A stretch of DNA of 64,000 nucleotides from Massilia sp. H-1 (GCA_024703915.1 CP087969.1:4588001-4652000); one strand, 5' to 3'. Positions 32,646-41,620 are shown, counted from the first letter of the stretch. The notes: a model not told the origin generated them from the sequence alone. Translations and numbers: made by a program.

Positions 32646-32932
32646 ATGCCGATCACCATGCAGTCGGGAAATATGTGCATGATGGCCGTGAGCGATCATG
32701 TCATGATGACGCCGCCCGTCATGATGCCGCCGATGGCCACCATGCCGTCCATGATGTGCCGGGTTCAGGTTGAACTGAAAAAGATGCCATGGTGTGCCAG
32801 ATGACGCCGGGCCAGGGGATGAACGCGGAAATGTTCACCGCGTCGTGCAAGTTGATGGAAAAAATGATGCAGATCGGCATGCCCATGATGATTGCGTGCA
32901 ATGGGTCGCCCGTCATGTGCTGTACGGCATAA
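32646..32932 (+). CDS. methionine/cysteine-rich small protein 2
   Basis: Second member of the pair, beginning two bases after the first gene. Read through one likely lost A in the A-run at ~32780, it encodes about 95 residues with ~25 Met and 6 Cys: ITMQSGNMCMMAVSDHVMM, then CQMTPGQGMNAEMFTASC, ending CNGSPVMCCTA. The CQM...SC block aligns with CEM...SC of protein 1. Without correction the frame runs to 32804. Function unknown; metal binding is the natural guess from composition. Confidence 0.68.
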
Positions 32933-33192
32933 ATGGCCGCTACCGGCCCGTGCGGTAAAGGTAGTTAAAAGAAGATAGCAGTACGATCGTTTCCATCGCC
33001 ATGCGACGCGCAGCGTCGCTGGCGTTGAACCTGCAAGTCCACCACATTCAGCGCAGCCACGCGCTTGTTTTCGGCCTAAGCATCTGGGTTTTCATCACGT
33101 GCCTCGCATCGGTCCACACCAATTCATACTAGACCTGTTTGCTCGCCACCAGAACAACTGAGTGGCGATAAGCTTATGCGCGGGCCCGGCTG
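32933..33192. other. 260-bp region without a recognisable gene
   Basis: Lies between the methionine-rich pair and the convergent gamma-glutamylcyclotransferase gene. It contains one lesion-type motif (CCTAAGC at ~33075), hinting that it may once have coded, but I could not build a protein with recognisable features on either strand. No clear terminator hairpin. Confidence 0.5.
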
Positions 33193-33754
33193 TTACAGCA
33201 GGCGCAGGTGTTTCTCGATGGTGAAGACATGCTCGTCGTCCTTGCCCAATTCTGCGCAGCGCGTGCGCCAGCTCGAACAGATAGTCGCGATTGTGGCCGC
33301 TCGGGCCGCTGGAACGGGCGATGTGCAGGGCGATGTCGAGTTCCGTCGCCGCGCCAAGGAAGGCCGCGTTGTCCTCGGTGGCGATGTAGACCAGGCCTTC
33401 TTCGCTGTCGCCATTGTCGAAGGTGATCTCGGTGGCCAGGCGCAGGTAGCCGTTCTTTTCGCGGTGGTCGAGGTGGGCGAAGACTTCGGGCGTGATCAGG
33501 TAGGCCATGCCATAGCATTCCGCACCCGGGTCCTGCACCAGCGTGGCCACGCGGCCCGGCGCTGTCTCGGTGCCGCGGTGGTCGTGCGAGCCTTGCCAGA
33601 AGCGGCGCGACCAGTTGCGTATGCTCGCCGCGCGCCGTTCGATGAAGGGGAAGTCGGCCTTGAAGATCAGCGAGCCGTAGCCGAACAGCCAGACGCTGTG
33701 ATGGCCGTCGAATTTATTCATCTGCTGATTGATGGCGATCGTGTTGTGGGACAT
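33193..33754 (-). CDS. gamma-glutamylcyclotransferase (ChaC-like)
   Basis: Cleaves gamma-glutamyl groups (probably of glutathione) to 5-oxoproline. VWLFGYGSLIFKADFPF holds the YGSL substrate loop, followed by RRFWQGSHDHRGTETAPGRV, GMAYLI and the HREKNGYLR helix with the catalytic Glu. Start MSHNT at 33754. The C-terminal part shifts at ~33255, where one GC is lost from CTGCGCGCAGAA; restoring it ends the protein with FTIEKHLRLL at 33193, about 187 aa. Downstream of, and nearly continuous with, the LysR gene. Confidence 0.88.
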
Positions 33755-33782
33755 GGGTGCCTCTGCCGGTATGCAGCGTCCA

Positions 33783-34696
33783 TTATAAAGGCGGGGAATG
33801 TTCCAGTCGTGGGCCTCCACGAACTTGAACAGATAGGCGATGAAGCTCTCCGCCATGGCGACAGCGAGCGGTTCTGGCGCCGGTACACGAAGAAGCGGCG
33901 CGTCAGTTCCGGCTCGTGCAGCTGGCGCATGTGCAGCTGGTGCAGGCGCACCAGCGGCTCCGCGTAGGGCAGGCAGACCGTCACGCCCAGGCCGGCGCTG
34001 ACCATCGCCAGCGCGGTCGTCATGAACGTCACTTCATTGGCCGGATTGAGCGAGACGTCGCGCAGGGAGCTGTGCATGTCGCTGAGCAGCCGTTCGGTAA
34101 AACTGGCCCTGCAGCGAAATGAAGGGATGGTCCGACAGATCGGACCAGGTCACGCGCTCGCGCTGCTCGAGCGGATGGGCGCGCGGGAACACCAGCACGA
34201 AGGGCATCTCGAACAGGACCGAAGCGTCGACCTGCGCGCTGGGTTCGCGCTCCGGGCCGACCGCCACGTCCACTTCGCCACTGAGCACGCGCGCCGTCAC
34301 GTTCTCGACCGCGCAATCGACCAGCCGCACCTGGATGTCCGGATGGGCTGCGCGGTAGCCGATGATCACTTCGGGCAGCAGCGTGCACGACATCAGCTGC
34401 GGCGCGGCGATCCGGACCACGCCTTTTTGAGCTGCGACTGGTTCGCGATGTCGAGCAGGGCGCCGTCCAGATCGTCGATCATCTTGGAAAACAGGGGGTA
34501 CAGCTCGCGTCCCACCTCGGTCAGGGCGATCTTGCGCGTGCTGCGGTCCACCACCCGGATCGAGAGCGTCTGTTCGAGCTCCTTGATCAGCCCCGACAGG
34601 GCAGACTGGGTCACGTGCATGTACTCGGCGGCGAGCGTGAAACTGCCGGTCCGGGCCAGCGCTACCAGCGCGCATCTGGCGTAAAGTGGGATTCAT
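33783..34696 (-). CDS. LysR-family transcriptional regulator
   Basis: N-terminal winged HTH (LRQMRALVALARTGSF, then YMHVTQSALSGLIKELEQ and RVVDRSTRKIALTEVG) and a type-2 periplasmic-binding effector domain (GVVRIAAPQLMSCTLLP, VDVAVGPERE, MVSAGLGVTVCLPYAEPL). About 304 aa. Breaks at ~34660, ~34430, ~34105 and ~33860. The end is uncertain: the nominal frame runs on into the cyclotransferase gene, and a one-base correction gives TAA at 33783. Divergent from the VOC/FAH/MaiA operon, which it most likely controls from the 88-bp spacer. Confidence 0.88.
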
Positions 34697-34784
34697 TAGC
34701 TAATCCGATAATTCGCTTGAAAAATATTGTTTGTATGATAGTTCGTTTTGCACTCTAATAGTGGGATCGGAACTGGAGGACAGC

Positions 34785-35319
34785 ATGAAAATTCAACGCA
34801 TTCACCACGTGGCGTACCGCTGCAAGGACGCCAAAGAGACGGTCGAGTGGTACGTCAAGCATCTGAACATGGACTTTGTCCTGGCCATCGCCGAGGACGA
34901 GGTGCCGTCGACCGGCGCCTACGACCCCTACATGCACGTCTTCCTCGACGCGGGCAACGGCAATGTGCTGGCCTTCTTCGAGCTGCCGCTGCAGCCCGGC
35001 ATGGGCCGCGACGAGAATACCCCGGCCTGGGTCCAGCACCTGGCGCTGGAAGTCGGTTCGATGGACGAACTGCTCGCGGCCAAGGAACGTCTGGTCGCCG
35101 CCTGGCATTGACGTGCTGGGGCCGACCAACCACACCATCTTCAAGTCGATCTACTTCTTCGATCCGAACGGTCACCGCCTCGAACTGGCCTGCAATACCG
35201 CCACCGACGAGATGAAGCAGAAGCTCGACGACGTCAAATGGGACATGCTCAACGAGTGGGCCCAGACCCGCAAGGCCCCGAAACACGCGGCCTGGATGCA
35301 CGCCAAAACGAAGGACTGA
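34785..35319 (+). CDS. VOC-superfamily (glyoxalase/dioxygenase-fold) protein
   Basis: First gene of a three-gene catabolic operon, about 178 aa. RIHHVAYRCKDAKETVEWYV starts the first beta-alpha-beta module, with metal-ligand candidates at HHVAY, QHLALEV and the Glu in HRLELAC. GGAGGA lies 5-10 bases before the ATG. A GCCGGC lesion at 35104 (GCCTGGC) splits VAAGIDVLG. Probably acts on an aromatic ring or ring-cleavage product alongside the FAH-family hydrolase and maleylacetoacetate isomerase that follow; the exact reaction is not deducible. Confidence 0.85.
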
Positions 35320-35321
35320 AC

Positions 35322-36354
35322 ATGAAGCTAGCAACCCTCAAAACCGACAGCCGCGACGGCGCCCTGGTCGTCGTCAGCCGCGACCTGACCCGTTACCAGA
35401 AGGTCCCCAAGATCGCCGCCACGCTGCAGTTCGCGCTCGACAACTGGGACATGGTGGCCGAACGCCTGCAGGCCGTGTACGTGGCCCTGAACGACAACGC
35501 CACCTGGGACGCGCAGCCCTTCGACCAGTCGCTGTGCCACTCGCCGCTGCCGCGCGCCTACCAGTGGGCCGACGGCTCGGCCTACATCAACCACGTGGAA
35601 CTGGTGCGCAAGGCGCGCAACGTCGACGTCTTAGGCCTCGTTCTACACCGACCCGCTGATGTACCAGGGCGGTTCCGATTCCTTCATCGGCCCGCGCGAC
35701 CCGATCTGGGCCCTGTCCGAGGACTGGGGCATCGATCTGGAAGCGGAAGTCGCGGTCATCACCGGCGACTTGCCGATGGGCGCGAGCGTGGAAGCCTGCA
35801 GCCAAGGCGCGATCCGGCTGGTCATGCTGGTCAACGACGTCTCGCTGCGCAATCTGATTCCGGCCGAACTGCTCAAGGGCTTCGGCTTCTTCCAGTCGAA
35901 AGCGGCCAGCGCGTTTTCGCCCGTGTGCGTGACGCCCGATGAACTGGGCGACGCCTGGCAGGACGCCAAGCTGGCGCTGCCGCTGAACGTAGAGATCAAT
36001 GCGCGTCCGTTCGGCCGTCCGAACGCGGGCGTCGACATGACCTTCAATTTCGCGCAACTGGTGGCGCACGCGGCGCGCACGCGCGAGCTGGCGGCCTAAG
36101 CACCATCATCGGCTCCGGCACGGTGTCGAACAAGCAGGGCGACCTGCATGGATCGAGCATCGAGAACGGCGGCGTCGGCTACTGCTGCCTGGCCGAAGTG
36201 CGCATGTATGAAACGATCGAGCAGGGCGCGCCCAAGACCTCGTTCCTGCGCTTTGGCGACAGCGTGCGCATCGAGATGTTCGACGCGGCTTGGCGCCAGC
36301 ATTTTCGGCGCGATCGAGCAGAAGGTCGCGCGCTACGAAGGGCGGACAGCATGA
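35322..36354 (+). CDS. fumarylacetoacetate hydrolase family protein
   Basis: Metal-dependent hydrolase cleaving fumarylacetoacetate or a related acylpyruvate. MKLATLKTDSRDGALVVV at the start, then GSDSFIGPRDPIW, the metal-binding DLEAEVAVITGD, VMLVNDVSLRNL, FQSKAASAFSPVCVTPDELG, GSGTVSNKQG and VRIEMFDAAG. About 340 aa, the larger FahA-like form. GCCGGC lesions at ~35630 (DVPASFYTD) and ~36098 (ELAAGTIIGSG, false stop), another break at ~36290. Starts two bases after the VOC stop; its TGA overlaps the maiA ATG. Confidence 0.9.
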
Positions 36355-36997
36355 AACTGTACGACTACTTCCGCAGCTCGGCTTCGTACCGCGTGCGTAT
36401 CGGCCTCAAGCTCAAGGGCCTGGACTACGAGTCGGTGCCGGTGCATCTGCTGCGCGACGGCGGCGAGCAGCTCAAGCCCGAATACCGCGCCGTCAATCCG
36501 AGCGCGCTGGTACCGGCGCTGCAGGACGGCGACGCGACCATCACCCAGTCGCTGGCCATTCTCGAATACCTCGACGAAGTCCATGCGATGGTGCCGCTGC
36601 TGCCGCGCGACGCGCTGGGCCGCGCGCGCGTGCGCCAGCTGGCGCTGATGATCGGCTGCGATATCCACCCGATCAATAATCTGCGCGTCCTGCGCTATCT
36701 GGTCAAACAGGCCTAGCCTGACCGAAGAAGCCAAGAATGCCTGGTATGTGCACTGGGTCCAGGAGGGCTTCGCCGCGCTCGAGGCCGAGCTCGCCCATTC
36801 CCCTGACACGGGACGCTTCTGCCACGGCGACACGCCCACCATCGCCGACTGCGTCCTGGTACCGCAAGTGTTCAATGCCGTGCGCTTCAATATCGACATG
36901 ACGCCGTATCCCGTCATTGTCCGGATCGATGCCGCACTGCGCGAACTGCCTAGCCTTCGCCGCCGCCCACCCCTCGGCCCAGCCCGACGCGGAGTAA
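36351..36997 (+). CDS. maiA: maleylacetoacetate isomerase (zeta-class GST)
   Basis: Glutathione-dependent cis-trans isomerase turning maleylacetoacetate (or maleylpyruvate) into the fumaryl form used by the preceding hydrolase. Signature SSASYRVRIGLKLKGL at residues 8-23 (active-site Ser region), NPSALVPAL, TQSLAILEYLDE, CDIHPINNLRVL and TPTIADCVLVPQVFNA. About 215 aa. GCCGGC lesions at 36713 (QAGLTEEA, false stop) and 36948 (LPAFAAAHP). With the VOC and FAH genes it forms the end of a homogentisate- or gentisate-type pathway; the ring dioxygenase is not in this window. Confidence 0.92.
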
Positions 36998-37054
36998 CGG
37001 AACCATGCCTGTCGCCGCAAGGTCTTATGGCCATGCGGTGTACAGGAGGGGCCG

Positions 37055-37615
37055 ATGGGCAAACGCATCCTGCTGATTCAGGGGCACCCCGATCCCTGCC
37101 CGAATCACCTCTGCCATACACTGGCCGACGCCTACGCCAGCGGCGCCATCGCAGTCGGGCATGAACTGCGCACCATCACCGTCGCACAGCTCGAATTTCC
37201 TCTGTTGCGCAACGAGCAGGAGTGGGCCCACGGCCCGCTGCCGGAATGCCTGCGGAAGGCCCAGGACGATATTTTTTGGGCACAGCATCTGGTGGTGTTC
37301 TTTCCCCTGTGGATGGGTGACATGCCCGCCCTGTTCAAAGGCTTTCTGGAGCAGGTGGCGCGGCCCGGGTTCGCCTTCGCCAGCGACAAGCTGCTCACCA
37401 AAAAACCACTGGCGGGCCGTTCGGCGCGCGTGGTGGTCACCATGGGCATGCCAGTCTTGCGCTACCGCCTTTACTTCCTCAACCGAAACGTGCTGTCCTT
37501 CGTCGGGATCCGGCCGGTTCGCCACACCCTGATCGGCATGGCGGCCCATGCCGCGCCCGATGTCGTCGTCGAGTGGACGGGCAAGCTGCAGGACATGGGG
37601 CGCGAAGGCAGTTAG
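37055..37615 (+). CDS. NAD(P)H-dependent quinone oxidoreductase (flavodoxin-like fold)
   Basis: FMN/FAD flavoprotein of the NQO1/MdaB/KefF group: RILLIQGHPDP at the N terminus (flavin phosphate loop), LVVFFPLWMGDMPALFKGFLEQV and the GRSARVVVTMGMP core. 186 aa in an undamaged frame. Starts 57 bases after maiA on the same strand and could share the transcript. Probably two-electron reduction of quinones for redox protection. Confidence 0.85.
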   Translation: MGKRILLIQGHPDPCPNHLCHTLADAYASGAIAVGHELRTITVAQLEFPLLRNEQEWAHGPLPECLRKAQDDIFWAQHLVVFFPLWMGDMPALFKGFLEQVARPGFAFASDKLLTKKPLAGRSARVVVTMGMPVLRYRLYFLNRNVLSFVGIRPVRHTLIGMAAHAAPDVVVEWTGKLQDMGREGS

Positions 37616-38141
37616 CCGACATCACCTTGCGGTCACCGAAAGCGAACGTTTCCGTCCACCCTGTGACGCGGGCGTCCCCTGGCCTGTCGGGCCGGGTGCG
37701 GCCTGCCTGCCCCGGGCGCTTTTGGGGGCGAAACGAAAAAGCCCGCGCTTTCAGCTGCGATATGCGCCGATACGCTGCGAGAACGGCGCGAAATCATTAC
37801 AGCGCAACGCGAAAGTGTGCGATTTCCTTCCGATTTTGCACGCGCCGAATGCGATTTTCAACGATCGTCCGGTCGGATGGGAGGGCGCCCCGGCCATCGC
37901 ACAGTATCGCGCGCCGTTCGGCGGAAATCGTGCGAAAATCGCTGCTTGCGACGTCGCTTCTGCAGCGTATCGCAGGCATTTCGTACGGACGCGCACTGAA
38001 TCGGGCAAACGCGCGCAGTTTTGGCGATCGCCGTCGCGAAGGCGCACCCGGACCCCGCGCCATCGGAGCGACTAAGCAACCGTGGCATTGAGTAAAGTAT
38101 GATGGCACACCATGATTTTTCACCTGCTGAGGAGCGTAAGA
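37616..38141. other. ~500-bp region without a convincing gene
   Basis: Long open frames exist on both strands but none shows a plausible protein. The middle is rich in short words such as GCGAAAATCGC, TGCGATTTTC and GCGATCGCCG in both orientations. A lesion-type CTAAGC occurs at ~38073. The last 30 bases hold the AGGAG of the next gene. Confidence 0.5.
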
Positions 38142-38601
38142 ATGGCAATTCGCGCAGTGGCAGCAATGTGCATGGGCGTGCTCATGCTGGCTGGTCCCGT
38201 TCAAGCCAGCGAGCCTGCCGGTCGCATCACCGGCGTTGGCGGCGTATTCTTCAAGGCCAAGGATCCGAAGGCGCTGGCCGCCTGGTATCGCGACGTGCTC
38301 GGTTTGCCGCTGGAAGTGTGGGGCGGCGCCAAGCTGCGCTATGACGCGCCGCAGCATCCGCCTAGCGCTGATCTGGAATGCCTTCCCCGCGACCACCCGC
38401 TACTTCGCGCCGTCCACCAGCGAGTTCATGATCAATTACGCGGTCGACGATATGGATGCTTACCTCAAGCGGCTGGAAAGCAAGGGCGTCGCCGTCCTTA
38501 AGCGCACCGACGACGATCCGAACGGACGCTTCGCCTGGATTCTCGATCCCGAAGGGAACAAGATCGAGCTGTGGGAACCCAAGCGGGTTGTGAATCCGTA
38601 A
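38142..38601 (+). CDS. secreted VOC-family protein
   Basis: Glyoxalase/bleomycin-resistance-fold protein with a signal peptide (MAIRAVAAMCMGVLMLAG...QAS), unusual for this mostly cytoplasmic superfamily. One VOC module: VFFKAKDPKALAAWYRDVLGL, then EFMINYAVDDMDAYLKRLESKGV and FAWILDPEGNKIELWEP with the conserved Glu. The ATG at 38142 has AGGAG 8 bases upstream. Break at ~38360 (CCTAGCG), which splits ALIWNAFPA. About 152 aa. Function unknown. Confidence 0.82.
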
Positions 38602-38647
38602 ATGGCCGTTGCCAATGAGCGCATGAAAGTAACTAGAAAAATCGACG

Positions 38648-39148
38648 ATGCAAAATGACATCACAATCGAGTGTTCGCTCGTCGGTGCGGGCTGGGCTCA
38701 ATGTTATCTCGACGTGTATGGGGCGGTGTGTACGACCACAGCCTCCTATCTTTCCGATGCACTGTTCGAGCTATTCAACGGAACGAACCACATGCTTGGT
38801 GGCGGCAACGAAGCAAGATTCAGTTTCGACGACGAGCCTGGTGAATATCGGTGGATCTTTCGGCGAACTTCCATTGGTGGGCTCGGCATCAAGATCCTCG
38901 AGTTCGATGATCTGTGGGGTGGGAAACCGGATGAGGACGGGGCAGTGCTCGCAGACTTCATGTGTCAGGCTCATGATTTCGGCGCAGCCTTGCTGGTGTC
39001 ATTGAACAAATTGCTCGATGAAATCGGGGTGGCCGGATACAGGGAAACGTGGTCGAGCACAGAATTTCCTATTGCTGATTACAAGATCTTGTGCGCCCAT
39101 CTCGGTGAACCACTGTCTCCCCGATTAAGAACGACCGACGCTCAATGA
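38648..39148 (+). CDS. hypothetical protein of an immunity-type island, 166 aa
   Basis: Acidic, soluble protein beginning MQNDITIECSLVGAGWAQCY, with RWIFRRTSIGGLGIKILEF and an acidic C-terminal half. Intact frame, no lesion-type motif, and a lower GC content than its neighbours. Composition and position next to a SUKH protein suggest an immunity protein against a polymorphic toxin, but I recognise no family. Confidence 0.65.
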   Translation: MQNDITIECSLVGAGWAQCYLDVYGAVCTTTASYLSDALFELFNGTNHMLGGGNEARFSFDDEPGEYRWIFRRTSIGGLGIKILEFDDLWGGKPDEDGAVLADFMCQAHDFGAALLVSLNKLLDEIGVAGYRETWSSTEFPIADYKILCAHLGEPLSPRLRTTDAQ

Positions 39149-39212
39149 CCAGAATGGAAGAATCAAAGTGCGAGCTTCTCCGCCACCATCGATGCGATCC
39201 GGTGGACCTGCC

Positions 39213-39341
39213 ATGACCCAGCTTCAAGTTCACCTTTGTGCCCCTGGAATCACCGAGCTGCCTGCGTATCTGGTGCTCACTCAGAAAGGCTATGCGGTCA
39301 GCCTTCCCGGCCATGAAATAGATGCTTTCTTGCTGCGCTAA
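39213..39341 (+). CDS. small protein or fragment, 42 aa, of the immunity-type island
   Basis: MTQLQVHLCAPGITELPAYL... ends in EIDAFLLR before TAA. It reads like the first third of a longer immunity-type protein, so it is probably a truncated gene rather than a complete one. It stops 21 bases before the SUKH gene. Confidence 0.4.
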   Translation: MTQLQVHLCAPGITELPAYLVLTQKGYAVSLPGHEIDAFLLR

Positions 39342-39362
39342 CACGTCGTTGAAGGAGAAAAA

Positions 39363-39948
39363 ATGAGTATCTCGCAAGCAATCGCTAGGTTGGAACAACA
39401 GGGCATCGAACGTGCTACCGACGATATCGCAGCCCATTTGCAGCAGCTCGCGTCATGCGCCAATTGCTCGATCGGCGACGAGTTCGCCGCGCTCTACAGG
39501 AATTTGCGTGGCGGGTGGCTGTTTGATGGTGACTTCCGCTTGATGCCGATTGAAGAGGTTGGCAATGTCGGGCAATTGCAGGGTGGCGAGTTTGGCCGAT
39601 TGAGTACACCGCCGTCCTGGGTCGCCTTCTTGGACGCAATGGACAGCAACTATATCGCCATCGATTTACTGACAAACAAGATCCTCGATTGTGATCACGA
39701 CGTAATGGGCGAGGCGAGCGTGATAGCGCATTCGCTATCGGACTTCTTCGCTCATTTCTTTCTAGCGGCGCCAGAAAGCTATTGGTTGGGAGTCGGTTTT
39801 TCGCCGCTTGAGACGCTGGTTCATCCTCCTTCCCCCGAACTCAATCGCTTGGCTTTCCAGTCATTTTGGGATGCCCTTGGCGACGAGGCAGGGCCGGAGA
39901 CTTGCAGCTCTTCCAGTTGCGAACGACGCCGCATTGCATACAGTTTGA
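39363..39948 (+). CDS. SMI1/KNR4 (SUKH) family immunity-type protein
   Basis: SUKH-fold protein, a group that often neutralises contact-dependent or secreted nuclease toxins. GGWLFDGDFRLMPIEEV, PPSWVAFLDAMDSNYIAIDL and DHDVMGEASVIAHSLSDFF match the family's order (core ending in a helix that calls the SxSxFxxF pattern). AAGGAG precedes the ATG. The nominal frame runs on to 40004, but reading the GCCGGC lesion at ~39890 out (EAGRRLAALPVAND) gives a stop at 39948, about 195 aa. Lower GC than flanking genes. Confidence 0.75.
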
Positions 39949-39966
39949 AGTGCAGGAAGCATCACT

Positions 39967-40128
39967 ATGACATGGTGCAGGGCCACTCCTGTCCCTTTGA
40001 ATAGCCCTGACATCAGATCAAGGTACTGGGGCGCGCTACGTGCCGTCGCAACGAAAAAAATGGCCGAGGAAGATCTGGAGAAAACCTTGCGCGAGAAGGG
40101 GATCACAAGGAGCGATCCGCCAAGATGA
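39967..40128 (+). pseudogene. 53-codon remnant after the SUKH gene
   Basis: MTWCRATPVPLNSPDIRSRY... continues to EDLEKTLREKGITRSDPPR. It looks like the tail of a larger protein, not a free-standing one, and is immediately followed by a strong hairpin. I assume it is the leftover C terminus of a gene lost by deletion. Confidence 0.35.
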
Positions 40129-40132
40129 TGCG

Positions 40133-40155
40133 ACCCGGCCGTGCATCGGCCGGGT
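40133..40155. terminator. hairpin between the island and the convergent CBS gene
   Basis: Perfect 9-bp stem ACCCGGCCG/CGGCCGGGT with a TGCAT loop, just past the 3' end of the convergent CBS gene. No T run follows on either strand, so termination strength is uncertain. Confidence 0.6.
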
Positions 40156-40167
40156 GCTGAAGCAGTA

Positions 40168-40610
40168 TTAATGCGCCTTGGCGCGGTCCGCTTCGGACGG
40201 CGCCGAAATTTCTTCCAGCGCCTGCTCGATGCCCTTGGACTGCTTGGTTGCCATGTCGCCCAGCGACACGATGCCCACCAGGCTGTGCGAGCTTTGATCG
40301 ACGACCGGCACGCGCCGGATCTGTACATTGCCCATCTGGCCCAGCACTTCGTCGACCGACTGGCTTGAATAGCAGGTGCGCACGTCGGTGCTCATGACGT
40401 CGCCGACCCGGGTTTTTTCCGGCGCCTGGTAATGGCGGTGGAGCGCACGGTGATGTCGCGGTCGGTGATCATGCCGACCAGCTTGTTGCCGTCGCAGACG
40501 GGAATCGAGCCGACATTGAATTCGTCCATCATCTGGGCGGCGCGGCGGACGGTTTCCTCGGGCGAGATACTTTTCACGTTGCGGGTCATTACATCTTGGA
40601 TCGTTTGCAT
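40168..40610 (-). CDS. tandem CBS-domain protein
   Basis: About 147-aa protein made of two CBS domains that bind adenine nucleotides: MQTIQDVMTRNVKSISPEET...GMITDRDITVR (first) and VGDVMSTDVRTCYSSQSVDE...VGIVSLGDMA (second). Start at 40610 with GGAGG upstream. The linker is damaged at ~40420 (GCCGGCC read as ATTACC; STAAGQAPEKTR expected). Likely a stand-alone energy-sensing or stress protein. Confidence 0.9.
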
Positions 40611-40734
40611 CTGAGCCTCCTGGTCGTTTGGACTACGGGTTTTGTCAATAATGCACCGTTTCGCAAAAGCCTGACGCATGGTTGAAGTGCTGCCCCGTGC
40701 GCTACAATCGCTCTTTTGCACCGCACCATTTGCC

Positions 40735-41543
40735 ATGCCGCCTACCTCCATTCCTCCCGTCATTCTTGACGCCTTGCAGCGCGCCCACCCATCCTGGCAT
40801 CCGCTGTTGCGCGCGGGGCTGGACGTGGTTGCGCGCGCCAATCCGGCCTATCTGCCGGCGCTGGCGCAAGACAACTATCTGCCGACCGAACAGCGCCTGT
40901 TCGCGGCCTTCGCCTTGCCGCTGGACGCGGTGCGCTACGTGCTGGTGGGGGAGGGGCCGTATCCGCGCGCGGAAAGCGCGACCGGCGTTTGCTTCATGGA
41001 TGGCGCCGTGGGCAGCCTGTGGTGCGAGAGCGGCCTGTCCAAGCCTGTGAACAAGGCCACCTCGCTGCGCAATTTCATGAAAATGCTGCTGGTGGCCGAC
41101 GGCCAGCTCAGCGCCGACGCCACGGGCGGCGCGGCCATGGCCCCGGTGGCGGCCAATGCGGCGGCCAATGGCAGCATCCAGACGCTGGCCGAACTGCAAG
41201 ACAATCTGACCGGGCACGGCTTTCTGCTGCTGAACGCGTCGCTGGTGTTCCGGAGCACGGTCGCGCCGGTGGTGGACGCGCGCGCCTGGCTGCCATTCCT
41301 GGAAACGGTGCTGGGTGGCCTGCTGAATAAACAGGCAGTGCCGACATTGGTGCTTTGGGGGAAGATTGCAGAACAGCTCAGGAAGTTGCTTAGAGGGTGG
41401 ATAAGTTTCCACAGCTAATCTCGGAGCATCCCTACAACCTCAGCTTCATTCAGCATGCTGGGATGCAAGATTTCTTCAGGCCGATGCGGCTGCTGAAGGC
41501 CCGCTCCAAGACAAAGCCCCACGATTTTGTTATACTTGACTAA
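40735..41543 (+). CDS. uracil-DNA glycosylase-family protein
   Basis: Family-1-like glycosylase: VRYVLVGEGPYPRAESATGVCF corresponds to the water-activating GQDPYP loop, with Glu where family 1 has Gln-Asp; then FLLLNASLVFRS and TLVLWGKIAEQL. A CCTAAG-type lesion at ~41388 (GCTTAGAGG) gives a false C terminus; reading through it restores SEHPYNLSFIQHAG, the Leu-intercalation loop equivalent of HPSPLS, and a stop at 41543. About 269 aa. Contains an intact GCCGGC at 40854. The altered active-site loop makes classic uracil excision doubtful. Confidence 0.82.
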
Positions 41544-41556
41544 ATCGTTCAACTAA
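41532..41556 (+). promoter_or_regulatory. type-1 IscR binding site
   Basis: ATACTTGACTAAATCG then TTCAACTAA fits the type-1 consensus ATASYYGACTRWWWYAGTCRRSTAT at about 22 of 25 positions. It lies 65 bases before iscR and overlaps the end (TAA at 41541) of the glycosylase gene. TTGACT within it can act as the -35, so [2Fe-2S]-IscR would repress its own operon. Confidence 0.8.
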
Positions 41557-41620
41557 TCGGGTTTTTAAGGAACCGCATTAGCTTGAGCAAGAGCAATATT
41601 TTAACAGATCCGGGATACTG

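Noticed and set aside
33095-33856. LysR C terminus fused to the gamma-glutamylcyclotransferase
   Set aside because: The nominal frame is continuous, but it arises beside several frame breaks; each half matches a complete separate family and MSHNT is a normal start.
37573-38091. 172-aa ORF as a gene
   Set aside because: Starts inside the quinone reductase gene, Arg/Ala/Ser-rich with no fold-like pattern, and no ribosome site.
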